From assembly GCF_015732185.1 (NCBI RefSeq), contig NZ_WIQM01000016.1, forward strand, positions 527,001 through 591,000: a stretch of 64,000 nt of DNA. Direction: 5' to 3'. The position numbers were made by a program, and so were the translations under genes. This document shows, in pieces, positions 34,755-45,290 of the stretch. Each line of letters opens with the position of its first letter. The stretch's first letter is position 1. The DNA comes from Pectinatus haikarae. GTDB taxonomy: Bacteria > Bacillota > Negativicutes > Selenomonadales > Selenomonadaceae. The notes beneath the pieces were generated by a model. That model saw only the letters and a program-made list of their open reading frames with translations, did no database searches and had not been told where the DNA came from.

Positions 34755-37418
34755 TTACAATGCCTTATCCAGAAATTCTCCGGCATTTTTTTTAGATATG
34801 GCAGCTTTTTTAACAGCATCTTCTATACGGTCATAAGTGATTATCACATCTATGCCGGCTTGTTCCAATCTCTGCTGTGGAGCTTCACCGATCCTCAAAG
34901 AAATAACAGCAGCACAATCCTTTATTGTTATTATTATTTTATCGATCTTATCAGCCTTATCATTACAGGTCTGTTTCCCCATGCAGTATCTCTCTACATT
35001 GCGTTTTTCAATAAAACGTACGTTGCTGCCGTCACTTTCATATATATAGAATTCTTCTGCCTGCCCAAAATGACAATCGATAAGCATTCCGCTTTTGGTG
35101 GCTGCCGCAAAACGATATGATTTGATGGGAACAGCCGTATTCTTCACTTTTTCTGTACATTTTCTATATTCTATGGACAGATCGTTGCCCAAAGTCCCCA
35201 CAGCATCGGCCCGGCACTGCCTGCAATGATACATCTGTTTCATATGGATACCGCATTTTTTTCTCATTTCCATTATTTCCTTGTTGGAAACCAGCGGCAT
35301 ATCCTGAAACGCACTGTCTTTTACAGGTATAAGCTGCATTATATTAGTTATTTCACAGCCAAGTTCCTTTACCTTTTTCACCACATCTTCAATATGTTCA
35401 TCATTGATGCCCTTGAGCATAACTATATTTACTTTGCACATTATACCGTGCCTTGTAAGATACCTCAGCCCGTTCAGCTGGTTGCCCAGAAGAATGCCCG
35501 CTGCGCTTTCCCCTGTATAGCGTACTCCCATATAATCAATATGTTTGTATATTTTCGCACCGATCCGCGGATCTATGGTATTTAATGTGACCGTTACATG
35601 TGATACACCGAGGTCTATCAATTCCTGCGCATATTGAGGCAGCATCAGACCATTGGTGGAAAGACAGAATGTCACAGCGGGATCAGCCTCTTTTATAAGC
35701 TGCAACGTTTTTTTTGTCTGTTCGAAATTTGCTAATGCATCGCCCGGACCGGCTATACCCACCACTGTCAGATCAGGTACCCGTTCTTTTACAAGCATAT
35801 ATTTTTCGAATGCTTCCTGCGGCGATAATATTTCCGTAGTGACACCGGGTCTGCTTTCATTGGGACAGTCATATTTTCTTACGCAGTAATTGCACTGAAT
35901 ATTGCATTTCGGTGCTACCGGCAGATGAATACGTGCATATTTTTTACTTCCGCAGGTATAGCAGGGATGCGTAAGAGTCTTTTCCTTCATTATCTGCTTT
36001 TGTTTTATGTCTATTACATTATCCGGCTGTGTATCTGTGGATTTTTTTTCATCGCTGCTGAAATACTTATTATATAGTTCGCTGCGGTAACTTCCTTCAA
36101 GCCTGGCTAAAAGAGTATTGGCTATATCGTCCAGCATTCTGACAGAACCTTCATAGCCGAGCATTCTGACACGCTGCCCGCCGACTCTGTCATGTATGGG
36201 AAAACTGCAGCGCAGCAAAGGAATTTTTGTACGCTCCTCAATACGATGTCCATCACCGCTGCCGATCATTATATTCGCTCCGCATTCGATCACAGCATTT
36301 TCGATAGCAGTGAAATCAGCATCATTTATGATCGCCGTTTTTTCCACAAATTGCAGCTTTGCCGCCTTTTCCATCTGTCCCTTTATATTTTCCGCAAAAC
36401 CGCGGCATGCTGATCCAGTAGCACACACTACGGGAATAATACCATTTTCACAGCAAAGACTTACGATCCCTTTTACAAGATCCGGTTCGCCAAATATAGC
36501 TGCACGCCCCATAGCATTGTACTTATGCGAATCCACCATAGCATCAAGATAGCGTCCGCGTTCTTTGCGCAGGCTTTCCGGTACTTTTCCGCCCAGTTCC
36601 TTCAATTTTTGGACAAGAGCATCAACTGCTTTTATCCCGATAGGCAGATCAAGCCGGCAATAAGGAACATTATACTTTCTGTGCAGATAAACAGCGGGCG
36701 AAAATTCGTCGACATTGAATGTGGACAATTCAATAGTATATTTGGCACCGGCCATCTTGCTTATCACACTGAGCGGTGTGCCTCCCTTTGGCAGCCGATC
36801 GTATTTTTCAACATGAATACCGTCGAGATTGTCGGCTATATCCGGCAGTAAAATATAATCTATATCCATAGAATCTAAAAGATTTTTTAAATAACGTGTA
36901 TCAGCCGGCGAAATCATGCCCGTCACTATATTTATCTTACCGTTCTGCATTGTGTCCATTTCAACATTCTCTACTACCGCTCTTATAGCACGGAAAAAAC
37001 CGTCAAAATGGGTGCCCGCATAACTTGGTGATGAAATAGGAATTATTTTTGCCTTGCATTCCGGATGGGTTTCATAAAATCTTTTAATTATGGCCGCTGT
37101 ATCTTCACCTATAGTTTCAGCCAGGCAGGTCGTAGACACACCTATCACTTCAGGATCGTACAAGCGGATAAGATTTTCCAGTCCTATGATAAGATTTTTT
37201 TCTCCACCGAAGACTGTCCCTTCTTCGGTTAGAGAAGAAGACGCTATATCTACCGGTTCGTTATAATGCGTTGCCATATGTCGTCTTATATATGTGCTGC
37301 AGCCTTGCGAACCATGCAATATAGACATGCAGCGGGCGATTCCGTACAAAGCAGTCACAGAACCAAGGGGCACACACATTTTACAGGGGTTTATGTTTAA
37401 GTTAACGGCATTTTCCAT
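34755..37418 (-). CDS. nifN-B: NifN-NifB fusion
   Basis: From ATG 37418 (AAGGAAGAGG upstream) the protein has 887 residues. Residues 1-430 are NifN (CKMCVPLGSVTALYGIARCM, HGSQGCSTYIRRH). From about 470 comes the NifB radical SAM domain, with CNIQCNYC for the SAM cluster and GIAGPGDALAN. The last roughly 110 residues are a NifX/NafY-like domain (SGMLIDCHFGQAEEFYIYE). NifB builds the Fe-S-C core (NifB-co), and NifEN is the scaffold on which it matures into FeMo-cofactor; fusion would channel it. The same fusion is known in clostridia. It starts 58 bp after nifE. Confidence 0.93.
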   Translation of the reverse strand: MENAVNLNINPCKMCVPLGSVTALYGIARCMSILHGSQGCSTYIRRHMATHYNEPVDIASSSLTEEGTVFGGEKNLIIGLENLIRLYDPEVIGVSTTCLAETIGEDTAAIIKRFYETHPECKAKIIPISSPSYAGTHFDGFFRAIRAVVENVEMDTMQNGKINIVTGMISPADTRYLKNLLDSMDIDYILLPDIADNLDGIHVEKYDRLPKGGTPLSVISKMAGAKYTIELSTFNVDEFSPAVYLHRKYNVPYCRLDLPIGIKAVDALVQKLKELGGKVPESLRKERGRYLDAMVDSHKYNAMGRAAIFGEPDLVKGIVSLCCENGIIPVVCATGSACRGFAENIKGQMEKAAKLQFVEKTAIINDADFTAIENAVIECGANIMIGSGDGHRIEERTKIPLLRCSFPIHDRVGGQRVRMLGYEGSVRMLDDIANTLLARLEGSYRSELYNKYFSSDEKKSTDTQPDNVIDIKQKQIMKEKTLTHPCYTCGSKKYARIHLPVAPKCNIQCNYCVRKYDCPNESRPGVTTEILSPQEAFEKYMLVKERVPDLTVVGIAGPGDALANFEQTKKTLQLIKEADPAVTFCLSTNGLMLPQYAQELIDLGVSHVTVTLNTIDPRIGAKIYKHIDYMGVRYTGESAAGILLGNQLNGLRYLTRHGIMCKVNIVMLKGINDEHIEDVVKKVKELGCEITNIMQLIPVKDSAFQDMPLVSNKEIMEMRKKCGIHMKQMYHCRQCRADAVGTLGNDLSIEYRKCTEKVKNTAVPIKSYRFAAATKSGMLIDCHFGQAEEFYIYESDGSNVRFIEKRNVERYCMGKQTCNDKADKIDKIIITIKDCAAVISLRIGEAPQQRLEQAGIDVIITYDRIEDAVKKAAISKKNAGEFLDKAL

Positions 37419-37476
37419 GACAGCCTCTTCCTTTCTCTCCAAAACAAATGTAAAGTATATCTCCTGCGGCAGCAAT

Positions 37477-38823
37477 TCAAATGGCTGTCATATATTCCCA
37501 AACCGGGCTGTTAATACTGAGGTTTATTTCTCTTGTAAAATTTTCTACACCTTCATAACCGCCCAAAGCATGCTTTCTTTCATGATTATGATCGCAAAAA
37601 GCCACACCCAGTTTATAAGCAAGCGGCCTTTCTTTTACTCCGCCAACCAATATATCCGCTTTTTTCTGTTTTATAAAAAACTCGAGCTCCGCAGGATTGG
37701 CATCATCCAGTATTACTGTATCATCATTCACTATGCTCTGAATAACTTCATATTCATCTTTTTTCCCTGTTTGTGTGCCGACGACTACTGTTTCAATCCC
37801 CATTTCATTAAATTGCCTGATCAAAGAAATAGCCTTAAAACCGCCGCCGACATAAATTGCTGCTTTTTTACCTTCAAGATTAGGTCTGTATTTTTCCATA
37901 AATTTTCTGAGACGGAAGCCTTCATTTTTCGTAAAAGCCTCTGCCTTTTCCACCATTGAAGCATCGCCCAGCATATGTGCTACCTGCATTATGGAAGCAC
38001 TCGTATCTTCAATGCCAAAAAAACTTACCTTCATGAATGGGATGCCGAATTTTTCCTCCATCATATTCGCCAGATACATCGATGATCCGGCACACTGAAC
38101 TATATTCAGAGCAGCCGATGGTGCTTTTATAAGTGTCGCATAGGAAGCATCACCAGTAATCGTCGACACCACATCTATGCCTATTTTTTTAAAATAATTT
38201 TTTATCAGCCACATCTCTCCGGCCAGATTGAAATCGCCGAGAATATTCACACCGCTGTGCAGTGCCTTTTCAGACAGCTGATGAGGACTGATCAAACGCA
38301 TCATTGCATCGCATGCCAGTTTATATCCCTGCCTTTTTGTACCCGAAAAGCCAGCCGCTTTTACCGGGATCACACGAATATGATATTTTTCGCCGGCCTT
38401 CCTGCATACTGCCTCCACATCATCTCCTATTACCCCGACAATGCAGGTAGCATATACAAAAATCAATTCAGGCGAATATTTCGCTGCTATTTCATCTATT
38501 GCCGCCATTAATTTTTTTTCTCCGCCGAAGATGATATCCTCTTCTCTGAGATCTGTAGAAAAACTGTTGCGATAAAGTTCACTGCCGCTTGACAAACTTC
38601 CCCTGATATCCCATGTATAGCTGGCACAGCCGATAGGACCGTGGACTATATGAAATGCATCTGTTATCGGGTTTAAGACAACACGCGCGCCGCAATACAC
38701 GCAGGCTCGCTGACTCACAGAACCGGAAATACTAGCCTTATCGCAGTCTATGCTTTTGCTGCTGCAGCCAATATTTTTTACCATTATTGACTTTTGCCGC
38801 GTTTCTAAAATTCCCTCGCTCAT
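37477..38823 (-). CDS. nifE: NifE, FeMo-cofactor scaffold subunit
   Basis: The 448-residue protein is NifD-like but has the NifE marks: QRACVYCGARVVLNPITDAF, HGPIGCASYTWDIRGSLSSG and STDLREEDIIFGGEKKL. It pairs with the NifN part of the next gene to form the scaffold for cofactor maturation. ATG 38823 has AAAGGATG upstream; a longer frame to 38850 lacks one. It is separated from nifK by 346 bp containing two hairpins, so its level may be set apart from the structural genes. Confidence 0.93.
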   Translation of the reverse strand: MSEGILETRQKSIMVKNIGCSSKSIDCDKASISGSVSQRACVYCGARVVLNPITDAFHIVHGPIGCASYTWDIRGSLSSGSELYRNSFSTDLREEDIIFGGEKKLMAAIDEIAAKYSPELIFVYATCIVGVIGDDVEAVCRKAGEKYHIRVIPVKAAGFSGTKRQGYKLACDAMMRLISPHQLSEKALHSGVNILGDFNLAGEMWLIKNYFKKIGIDVVSTITGDASYATLIKAPSAALNIVQCAGSSMYLANMMEEKFGIPFMKVSFFGIEDTSASIMQVAHMLGDASMVEKAEAFTKNEGFRLRKFMEKYRPNLEGKKAAIYVGGGFKAISLIRQFNEMGIETVVVGTQTGKKDEYEVIQSIVNDDTVILDDANPAELEFFIKQKKADILVGGVKERPLAYKLGVAFCDHNHERKHALGGYEGVENFTREINLSINSPVWEYMTAI

Positions 38824-38889
38824 AATCCACACATCCTTTTTCCAAAACACATCTGTATATTAAAATCACCGATAAATAAAAATACAAAG

Positions 38890-38933
38890 ACCCCCTAATA
38901 CAAATTAATACTTCATTGTATTAGAGGGCCTTC
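38890..38933 (-). terminator. Terminator-like hairpin between nifK and nifE
   Basis: CCCTAATACAA and TTGTATTAGAGGG pair across about 12 nt. Read on the minus strand, a GC-rich base is followed by a T-rich stretch (TCTTTGTATTTTTAT), so it is probably a partial terminator in front of nifE. Confidence 0.55.
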
Positions 38934-39077
38934 GATTCTGTCTATATTTTTTTATTATACACAAATTATTATAAAAACACAATAGTAATTCCTTGATAAA
39001 CAAAAGTTCTCATCTAAGTGTTAAATTATTCAGCTAATATAAGCAATAAAAATGTCCGCGCCAATGACTAATCGCCC

Positions 39078-39113
39078 TGCTGCAGCTGTATTTTGTAACA
39101 GCAGTCAGCAGAG
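39078..39113 (-). other. Stem-loop just after nifK
   Basis: CTGCTG...CAGCAG, with inner pairing CTGT/ACAG, lies about 57 bp past the nifK stop on the minus strand, without a T run. It may protect the 3' end of the nifHDK message. Confidence 0.4.
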
Positions 39114-39169
39114 CGTTCAGTGCTTATCGATATAAAAAACGCCACAATGCTACGGAAGCGATAAGAAAC

Positions 39170-40534
39170 CTACATGACCAATTCAAAATCTTTATCTTCT
39201 GAATCACGATCCTGCCTGTCAAGCAGTGTGTTTGAAATCATCTCAGTCAGGCGCATCGCCCCCCTGTAGCCGACGAGAGGCATATATGGATGTACATAAC
39301 GATCAAGGATCGGGAATCCGGCTCTTACGAAAGGTACATCTTCAGCACGTGCAATATATTTGCAATGAGTGCCGCCAATAAGAAGATCAACAGGTTCATT
39401 TTTTATCAGCTGATGCAATTCAAATAAATCCGCGTTTGCTTTGGCAATACAATCTGTCACACCATATTTCAAAAGCATTTCCTTAGCCTTCTTAGTGAAT
39501 TTTTCATCCGGCGTGCCCGTTATCATATATTTTGGCTTCATGCCTAATTCAAGACAGAAGGCAGCTATTCCTAAGACGGTGTCCGGATCGCCGGCAAGAG
39601 CGGCGCGCTTATCCCCGTAATATGCATGTGAATCTATCATTATGTCGAGCAATTGTCCGCGTTCTTCTTCAAGTTCGGCAGATACTTCTCTTTTACTCAA
39701 ATGAGAAAGTGCCATTATATATTTATCTGTGGCTTCTATACCTATAGGCAGTGGCAGAGAAGAAAAATCTACCCCGCATTTCCTTTTCAACTCCATTGCC
39801 GGTGCCGCGCTTGTTATTTCTCCCAATGCAAGGACATGCTGTGCCCCGCCAAGTTCACGAATTTCATTAATGGTCGTACCCCCTTTGGGATACATTTCAT
39901 AATGACCTGTGAGCGCTGAATTCATAGTCCCGTCGGTATCAGGAAACATTGTATATTTCACACCGATCATTTTGGCAATACGTTTTAATTCATGCATGTC
40001 GCCAGGATTTACAAATCCCGGAAATATGCCGACTTTTCCCGTTGCCGTGGTTTTTTCGTCACTGAGATATTTGATGAAGCCTGTCATCATATTGGCAAAG
40101 CCAGTTATGTGTGACCCCACATAACTGGGAGTATTTGTATGAACGACAAGTTTTCCTTCCGGTATTTCCAGCTGCTGAATCAGCGTCTTCAAATCGTCGC
40201 CGATTGTTTCACTCAGGCATGTCGTGTGTACAGCAACAATATCCGGATCATATATATCAAAGATATTTTTCACTGCTTTTTTCAGATTGCTGCCGCCGCC
40301 AAAAACACAAGCTCCTTCTGAAAATGAACTTGTAGTGGCTATGGCCGGTTCCTTAAAATGACGGGCAAGAAAGGTCCGGTGATATGAACAGCAGCCCTGT
40401 GAACCATGACTGTGGGGCATACAGCGATGCACACCGAGCGCCGCATACATAGCCCCCACCGGCTGACATGTTTTAGCCGGATTTACACGCAGGGATTTTC
40501 TGTTTACCAATTCTTTCGGTGTCATATCAAGCAT
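39170..40534 (-). CDS. nifK: Nitrogenase MoFe protein beta chain
   Basis: The 454-residue protein is NifK of the short clostridial type. Visible are NPAKTCQPVGAMYAALGVHRCM and HGSQGCCSYHRT (P-cluster Cys), TTCLSETIGDD and GFPILDRYVHPYMPLVGYRGA. It binds P-clusters at the interface with NifD. ATG 40534 is chosen because GGGAG lies 9 bp before it; it overlaps the nifD stop by 8 bp, so the two chains are translationally coupled. Confidence 0.96.
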   Translation of the reverse strand: MLDMTPKELVNRKSLRVNPAKTCQPVGAMYAALGVHRCMPHSHGSQGCCSYHRTFLARHFKEPAIATTSSFSEGACVFGGGSNLKKAVKNIFDIYDPDIVAVHTTCLSETIGDDLKTLIQQLEIPEGKLVVHTNTPSYVGSHITGFANMMTGFIKYLSDEKTTATGKVGIFPGFVNPGDMHELKRIAKMIGVKYTMFPDTDGTMNSALTGHYEMYPKGGTTINEIRELGGAQHVLALGEITSAAPAMELKRKCGVDFSSLPLPIGIEATDKYIMALSHLSKREVSAELEEERGQLLDIMIDSHAYYGDKRAALAGDPDTVLGIAAFCLELGMKPKYMITGTPDEKFTKKAKEMLLKYGVTDCIAKANADLFELHQLIKNEPVDLLIGGTHCKYIARAEDVPFVRAGFPILDRYVHPYMPLVGYRGAMRLTEMISNTLLDRQDRDSEDKDFELVM

Positions 40535-42128
40535 AATTTTCATCTCCCATCGTGCCTTCCAAGGTTGGATGCGTCCTCCACGGAGGTGTCAGCATCTTCC
40601 ATGCCGGGGCATAAATACTCAAATAAGTGTTTCTGGCAAAGGTTATTGCCCCCTTAAAGCCTGCATAGGGTCCGCTGTAATCATAAGAATGCAGCTGGTT
40701 GGACGGAACACCTTTTTTCTCAATCATATATTTATCCTTAATACCTGAATAAAAAATATCCGGTTTGAAAATATCGAGTACCTTTTCCGTTTCATAGTGA
40801 TTAAAATCATCCACGGTTATAGTACCGTCCCCCATATCCTTGAACATTCCTTTATAATATTCCAGTTCTACATTTTGCCTGCGCAATTCATTGAAACGTT
40901 CCTTATCGAGTGCCACATGAAAAAATTCCTTGTCAGGCTCCACAGTTATCGTTTCTATATTTTTACTGTCGGCATCAAGTTTGATATTTGGCAGCACTTC
41001 ACGACCTTCATAATCATCGCGATGGGCAAATTCATATCCGGCTATAACTGTTTTGATCCCAAAATCTTTCAAGACGTTCTGGTAATGATGTGAACGAGAT
41101 CCGCCCACAAACACACCCGCTGTTTTTCCTTCAAGTTTCTGCCGATAAAATTTTCTTTCCTCTGCAATTTCTTCCAGTTCTTCCGCTATTACCTCTTCAG
41201 TGCGTTTTTTGATCTCATCGTTATCAAAATAATCGGCTATCTCGCGCAAGGTGCGGATAGTTTCATCGATTCCGACAAAATTCACTTTTATCCAGTCGAT
41301 ATTATATTTGGTTTTCATCATTTCTGCTATATAATTGATCGAACGATGACATTGAACCAAATTCAAGCTGGCTGTATGCGCATGAGTCAAAGCTTCATAT
41401 GAACCGTCTCCGGTGAGCACCGCAATCACCTCATAGCCGATTTTTTTGAGGATGCGCTCCTGCTCCCAGCCATCACCGCCTATATTATATTCACCGAGTA
41501 TATTGACCCGCAGACCTTTTTCCGGTATTTCATCTTTGGCAGACCCGATTACGCGCTTCATCAATCCGTTATTTGCTATATGATGCCCAGCTGATTGGCT
41601 CACGCCCTTATATCCTTCACAGCTGTATGCTATACAGGTCACGCCAAATTCTTTTTCCGCTTCGGAGGCAACTGAGTTTATATCATCACCGATAAGCCCG
41701 ATCGGACACGTAGAACAGATCATAACTGCCCGCGGATGAAAAATTTCCACAGCTTCTTTTATAGCCTGCCGCAATTTTTTCATACCGCCGAAAACAATAT
41801 CTGTTTCCTGCATATCTGTTGAAAAACTGTATTGAATAAAGTTTCGTCCGTCAGGAGAATCAGCTTTATTTCTTCTTGTCCCCCAGGTATAGTAACCGCA
41901 GCCGATAGGACCATGTGTTATTACTACAGTATCCCGCAGTGGGCCGAGAACAACCCCCTTGCAGCCTGCATAACAGCAGCCTCTGTTTATCATCATGCCC
42001 GGTACAGATCGGCTGTTGGCGGCTATTTCTTTAGGCACGCCGGTTTCATCCAGCTCTACGATATGATCTTTTCTATTTTTAAAAACACGGCCGGAATATT
42101 TATCCAGAATCACTTCGCGTGCATCCAT
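40527..42128 (-). CDS. nifD: Nitrogenase MoFe protein alpha chain
   Basis: The 533-residue protein carries FeMo-cofactor. Motifs: MINRGCCYAGCKGVVLGPL and HGPIGCGYYTW (P-cluster Cys), LVQCHRSINY (the Cys that ligates the cofactor Fe) and QLHSYDYSGPYAGFKGA (the His that ligates Mo). An insertion of about 50 residues near 380-430 (DADSKNIETITVEPDKEFFH region) is the mark of clostridial Mo nitrogenases. It follows nifI2 by one base. Confidence 0.96.
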   Translation of the reverse strand: MDAREVILDKYSGRVFKNRKDHIVELDETGVPKEIAANSRSVPGMMINRGCCYAGCKGVVLGPLRDTVVITHGPIGCGYYTWGTRRNKADSPDGRNFIQYSFSTDMQETDIVFGGMKKLRQAIKEAVEIFHPRAVMICSTCPIGLIGDDINSVASEAEKEFGVTCIAYSCEGYKGVSQSAGHHIANNGLMKRVIGSAKDEIPEKGLRVNILGEYNIGGDGWEQERILKKIGYEVIAVLTGDGSYEALTHAHTASLNLVQCHRSINYIAEMMKTKYNIDWIKVNFVGIDETIRTLREIADYFDNDEIKKRTEEVIAEELEEIAEERKFYRQKLEGKTAGVFVGGSRSHHYQNVLKDFGIKTVIAGYEFAHRDDYEGREVLPNIKLDADSKNIETITVEPDKEFFHVALDKERFNELRRQNVELEYYKGMFKDMGDGTITVDDFNHYETEKVLDIFKPDIFYSGIKDKYMIEKKGVPSNQLHSYDYSGPYAGFKGAITFARNTYLSIYAPAWKMLTPPWRTHPTLEGTMGDENYA

Positions 42129-42129
42129 T

Positions 42130-42534
42130 TTAATCCTCTCCTAACTGCTGCATTTCCACTTCCTGATATTGTCCCGTGCGGATATTATACCCACCGGTAA
42201 CAGGCATCACAAATACTTTTCCGTCTCCGGGCTGATCTGTCTGATTTATGTCAATTATTGTTTTAACGGCAAGCTCTACCTGTTCGTCGTCAACAATGAT
42301 AGAAAATGATCTGCGCGGTACAAGCCTGGTACCCTCTGAAAGATGTATGCCCATATCATTGGCCGGTACTTCTCCTTCATTTTCTACAATTACGTTTATA
42401 GCTTCCGCAGCCAGCGGTTTTTTCCCCCTGCCTACCGCTTTTGATACCGTAAAAGAAGGATATCCTGCCTTAGCCAGAGCGGCTTTTGTAGCATTTATTT
42501 TATTCATTCGCAAAAAGGCCATTATTTCTTTCAT
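42130..42534 (-). CDS. nifI2: NifI2, PII-like nitrogenase switch protein
   Basis: The 134-residue PII-family protein begins MKEIMAFLRMNKINATKAAL and has a long T loop and the end GKVFVMPVTGGYNIRTGQYQ. In methanogens NifI1 and NifI2 form a complex that blocks nitrogenase when 2-oxoglutarate is low, giving fast ammonia switch-off without modifying NifH; clostridia share the genes. It lies between nifI1 and nifD, as usual. Confidence 0.9.
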   Translation of the reverse strand: MKEIMAFLRMNKINATKAALAKAGYPSFTVSKAVGRGKKPLAAEAINVIVENEGEVPANDMGIHLSEGTRLVPRRSFSIIVDDEQVELAVKTIIDINQTDQPGDGKVFVMPVTGGYNIRTGQYQEVEMQQLGED

Positions 42535-42546
42535 CTAAAAACCTCC

Positions 42547-42882
42547 TTAAAGACCGGCTTTGCCGGAACTTATTGTATAGGCTTCTTCGACTTTTGTTAC
42601 AAAAATACGACCGTCACCAAAATTACCGTTTTCTCCTGTGCGTGCATTTTTCATAATTATTCTCACAATGTCTTCCTTATTAGAAGCCTCCGCAATAATT
42701 ATCAGCAATTCTTTCGGCAATTCATCATAATGAACTTCTCCTACAACGATCCCTTTTTGCCGTCCACGGCCATATACTTCTTCCTTGGTAACACCGACAT
42801 AACCGGCATCCAGCAATTCTGCCAGTACAGCAGCTGATTTTTCCGGACGTACAACAGCACGAATCATCAATAAATCGCTCAT
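42547..42882 (-). CDS. nifI1: NifI1, PII-like nitrogenase switch protein
   Basis: The 111-residue PII-family protein starts MSDLLMIRAVVRPEKSAAVL and ends with the GDGRIFVTKVEEAYTISSGK block. It is the smaller partner of NifI2, 12 bp upstream of it. The T loop carries GRGRQKGIVVGEVHYDELPK, typical for NifI1. A 201-bp gap with a stem-loop separates it from nifH. Confidence 0.9.
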   Translation of the reverse strand: MSDLLMIRAVVRPEKSAAVLAELLDAGYVGVTKEEVYGRGRQKGIVVGEVHYDELPKELLIIIAEASNKEDIVRIIMKNARTGENGNFGDGRIFVTKVEEAYTISSGKAGL

Positions 42883-42999
42883 CTGCAGTCCCCCTGTAAT
42901 ATATTATTAACAGCTATTATTTTAAAATTATGCTCGTTACAATATTCCATTTCCGTTCAATGGTGATCAATTCGCAACGGTCGAAACTATCAATCCAGC

Positions 43000-43027
43000 T
43001 TCAGAGGGAATATCAGCACCCTCTGAA
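43000..43027 (-). other. Stem-loop between nifH and nifI1
   Basis: TTCAGAGGG (43000-43008) pairs perfectly with CCCTCTGAA (43019-43027). No T run follows on the minus strand, so a role as 3' stabiliser of an abundant nifH-only mRNA is more likely than full termination. Confidence 0.5.
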
Positions 43028-43083
43028 ACAAGATCTTATGTTATTTATTCGCAGTATATATTAAAATATCAACATTTCAATTT

Positions 43084-43944
<861 letters not shown>

Positions 43945-43977
43945 TCAACATAAAGCTTAGCCTTGACAAGTTTGCCG

Positions 43978-44016
43978 AAAAACAAAATCCCGCTGCAGGT
44001 TTATACCCCAGCGGGA
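43978..44016 (-). terminator. Intrinsic terminator inside the nifH leader
   Basis: On the minus strand TCCCGCTG and CAGCGGGA form an 8-bp stem with an inner GG/CC pair, followed by TTTTGTTTTT. It lies after the promoter (44109-44137) and before the nifH start (43905), so full-length nif mRNA must read through it. Confidence 0.75.
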
Positions 44017-44031
44017 CATCTTTGTCCATTC

Positions 44032-44055
44032 ACAAACAATATAAATATTGTTTGT
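44032..44055. promoter_or_regulatory. Perfect 11-bp-arm palindrome in the nifH leader
   Basis: ACAAACAATAT and ATATTGTTTGT flank a 2-bp centre. It may be an operator downstream of the start site, or an RNA hairpin upstream of the terminator. Confidence 0.6.
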
Positions 44056-44108
44056 TCCATATTTTATATCTTTTTTGTAACCTTGTTAAGTTTTCTGTTG
44101 ATGCTGTA

Positions 44109-44137
44109 ACTATAAATCATTGCTTTTATATTGTCAA
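44109..44137 (-). promoter_or_regulatory. Sigma-70-type promoter of the nif operon
   Basis: On the minus strand TTGACA, 17-bp spacer, TATAGT. No sigma-54 (GG-N10-GC type) site and no NifA-type upstream site were seen, which suits a clostridial rather than proteobacterial control scheme. Confidence 0.75.
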
Positions 44138-44499
44138 TAGGAATAAATTGTATAAATCCATAGTCATTTATCAGATAATTCTCTCTTTTTATTTTGCAGC
44201 AGTTCAATTTTAATAACCAATAGTTTTGAATTAAAAATTTAACAGCAGGTCCCTGTTTTATTCATATTATTTAGCTGTCTGTCAGAAAAAATTTTTTCAA
44301 TAAAAATTATATATTTCTTTATAGCAGATAAGAAAAATTTTCAAAGAATAATATATCATTTTTTTTAATTATATTTTTTCTTAACAAAGAATCTGATATT
44401 CTTACAAAAACTTCTTTGCAAAAATGTCTTTCAAATACTTTTTTTAAGTAATTGCTGCAAATACAGTTTTTATCCTAAAAGTTGAAAAAATCCGCTCTA
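44138..44499. other. Non-coding region between divergent nif and anfO-like promoters
   Basis: Very AT-rich, with many A and T tracts and no gene. It may carry regulator sites or intrinsic bends; no single motif stands out. Confidence 0.5.
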
Positions 44500-44528
44500 T
44501 TGACATTTATGGACAGCAAAAGTACATT
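44500..44528 (+). promoter_or_regulatory. Promoter of the anfO-like gene
   Basis: TTGACA (44500-44505), 17-bp spacer, TACATT (44523-44528), 33 bp before the start codon. Confidence 0.6.
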
Positions 44529-44561
44529 ATTATTATAACGAAGCTACAAGGAGTGTTCTAT

Positions 44562-45182
44562 ATGAACAAAAAAATAGCTGTCACCTGCGACAAGGATAAT
44601 CAGCTTACCGATTTTGCCAGTCTCTCTCATATAATTATTTTTGAGAATAATGGCACTGCATGGAAAATCCGCAAAAGATTCCCCTTTAATTTTTCTTCGA
44701 TAAAAACAGCGCAGGAAATTCGTGATTACACCCGCAATCTCATTTTAAAACTTGATGACTGTAAGATAATTGCCTCCGGATCCATCAATGGACTTATCTA
44801 TAATGTTTTCGACAGAATGAGATTTGCAATATTTGAAATAGACAGCCTTGATGACAATATGCTGGACAAGATAATTACTGATATTTACAACAGCCTTCAT
44901 GATGTGAACAACAATGTTCCTGTTGCTACAGCCCCTGTAGAAACCACCGGCGGCATCTATTATCTTGATTTGATAAAGCTGCAGAACGCACATCCTGATA
45001 TTTCTTCTAAAAAAGCATTGCGTGCTTTTATTGACAACAGCCCTTTTATCAGGCTTGATCTTGTTTGTTCGCACATTCCGGCATGGCTCAAGTCACCAGA
45101 ATATGAAAAAAAATTGGATATTACCACACGAAACAGCGGTTCGTCTTTATTGGTTTCAATAAGTAAAAAATGCCTGGACTGA
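44562..45182 (+). CDS. AnfO-like nitrogenase accessory protein
   Basis: The 206-residue protein begins MNKKIAVTCDKDNQLTDFAS, then IIIFENNGTAWKIRKRFPF, matching the opening of the AnfO family, found next to Fe-only and other nitrogenases. A second domain follows from about residue 100. AAGGAG lies 7 bp before ATG 44562. AnfO has been linked to iron-only nitrogenase, but no anfDGK genes are in view and the MoFe genes are divergent, so here it may serve the Mo enzyme or an alternative nitrogenase elsewhere. Assignment is from recall of the N-terminal pattern. Confidence 0.55.
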   Translation: MNKKIAVTCDKDNQLTDFASLSHIIIFENNGTAWKIRKRFPFNFSSIKTAQEIRDYTRNLILKLDDCKIIASGSINGLIYNVFDRMRFAIFEIDSLDDNMLDKIITDIYNSLHDVNNNVPVATAPVETTGGIYYLDLIKLQNAHPDISSKKALRAFIDNSPFIRLDLVCSHIPAWLKSPEYEKKLDITTRNSGSSLLVSISKKCLD

Positions 45183-45290
45183 TCTAAATAAGAGAAATGT
45201 ATATAATAATTATTTTTCTCCGCAGCATTCAGGAGAACGGTGTATCTGATGCCGTTAATTTTCAATAATTCCAATCCAGAGGAGCAAACT

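Noticed and set aside
39532-42200. Several long plus-strand frames opposite nifK and nifD
   Set aside because: They mirror the codon pattern of the conserved minus-strand genes and lack ribosome sites.
44032-44055. ANTAR-type two-hairpin antitermination target in the nifH leader
   Set aside because: The palindrome lacks the six-base loop with A1 and G4 that marks ANTAR targets, so I did not name the mechanism.
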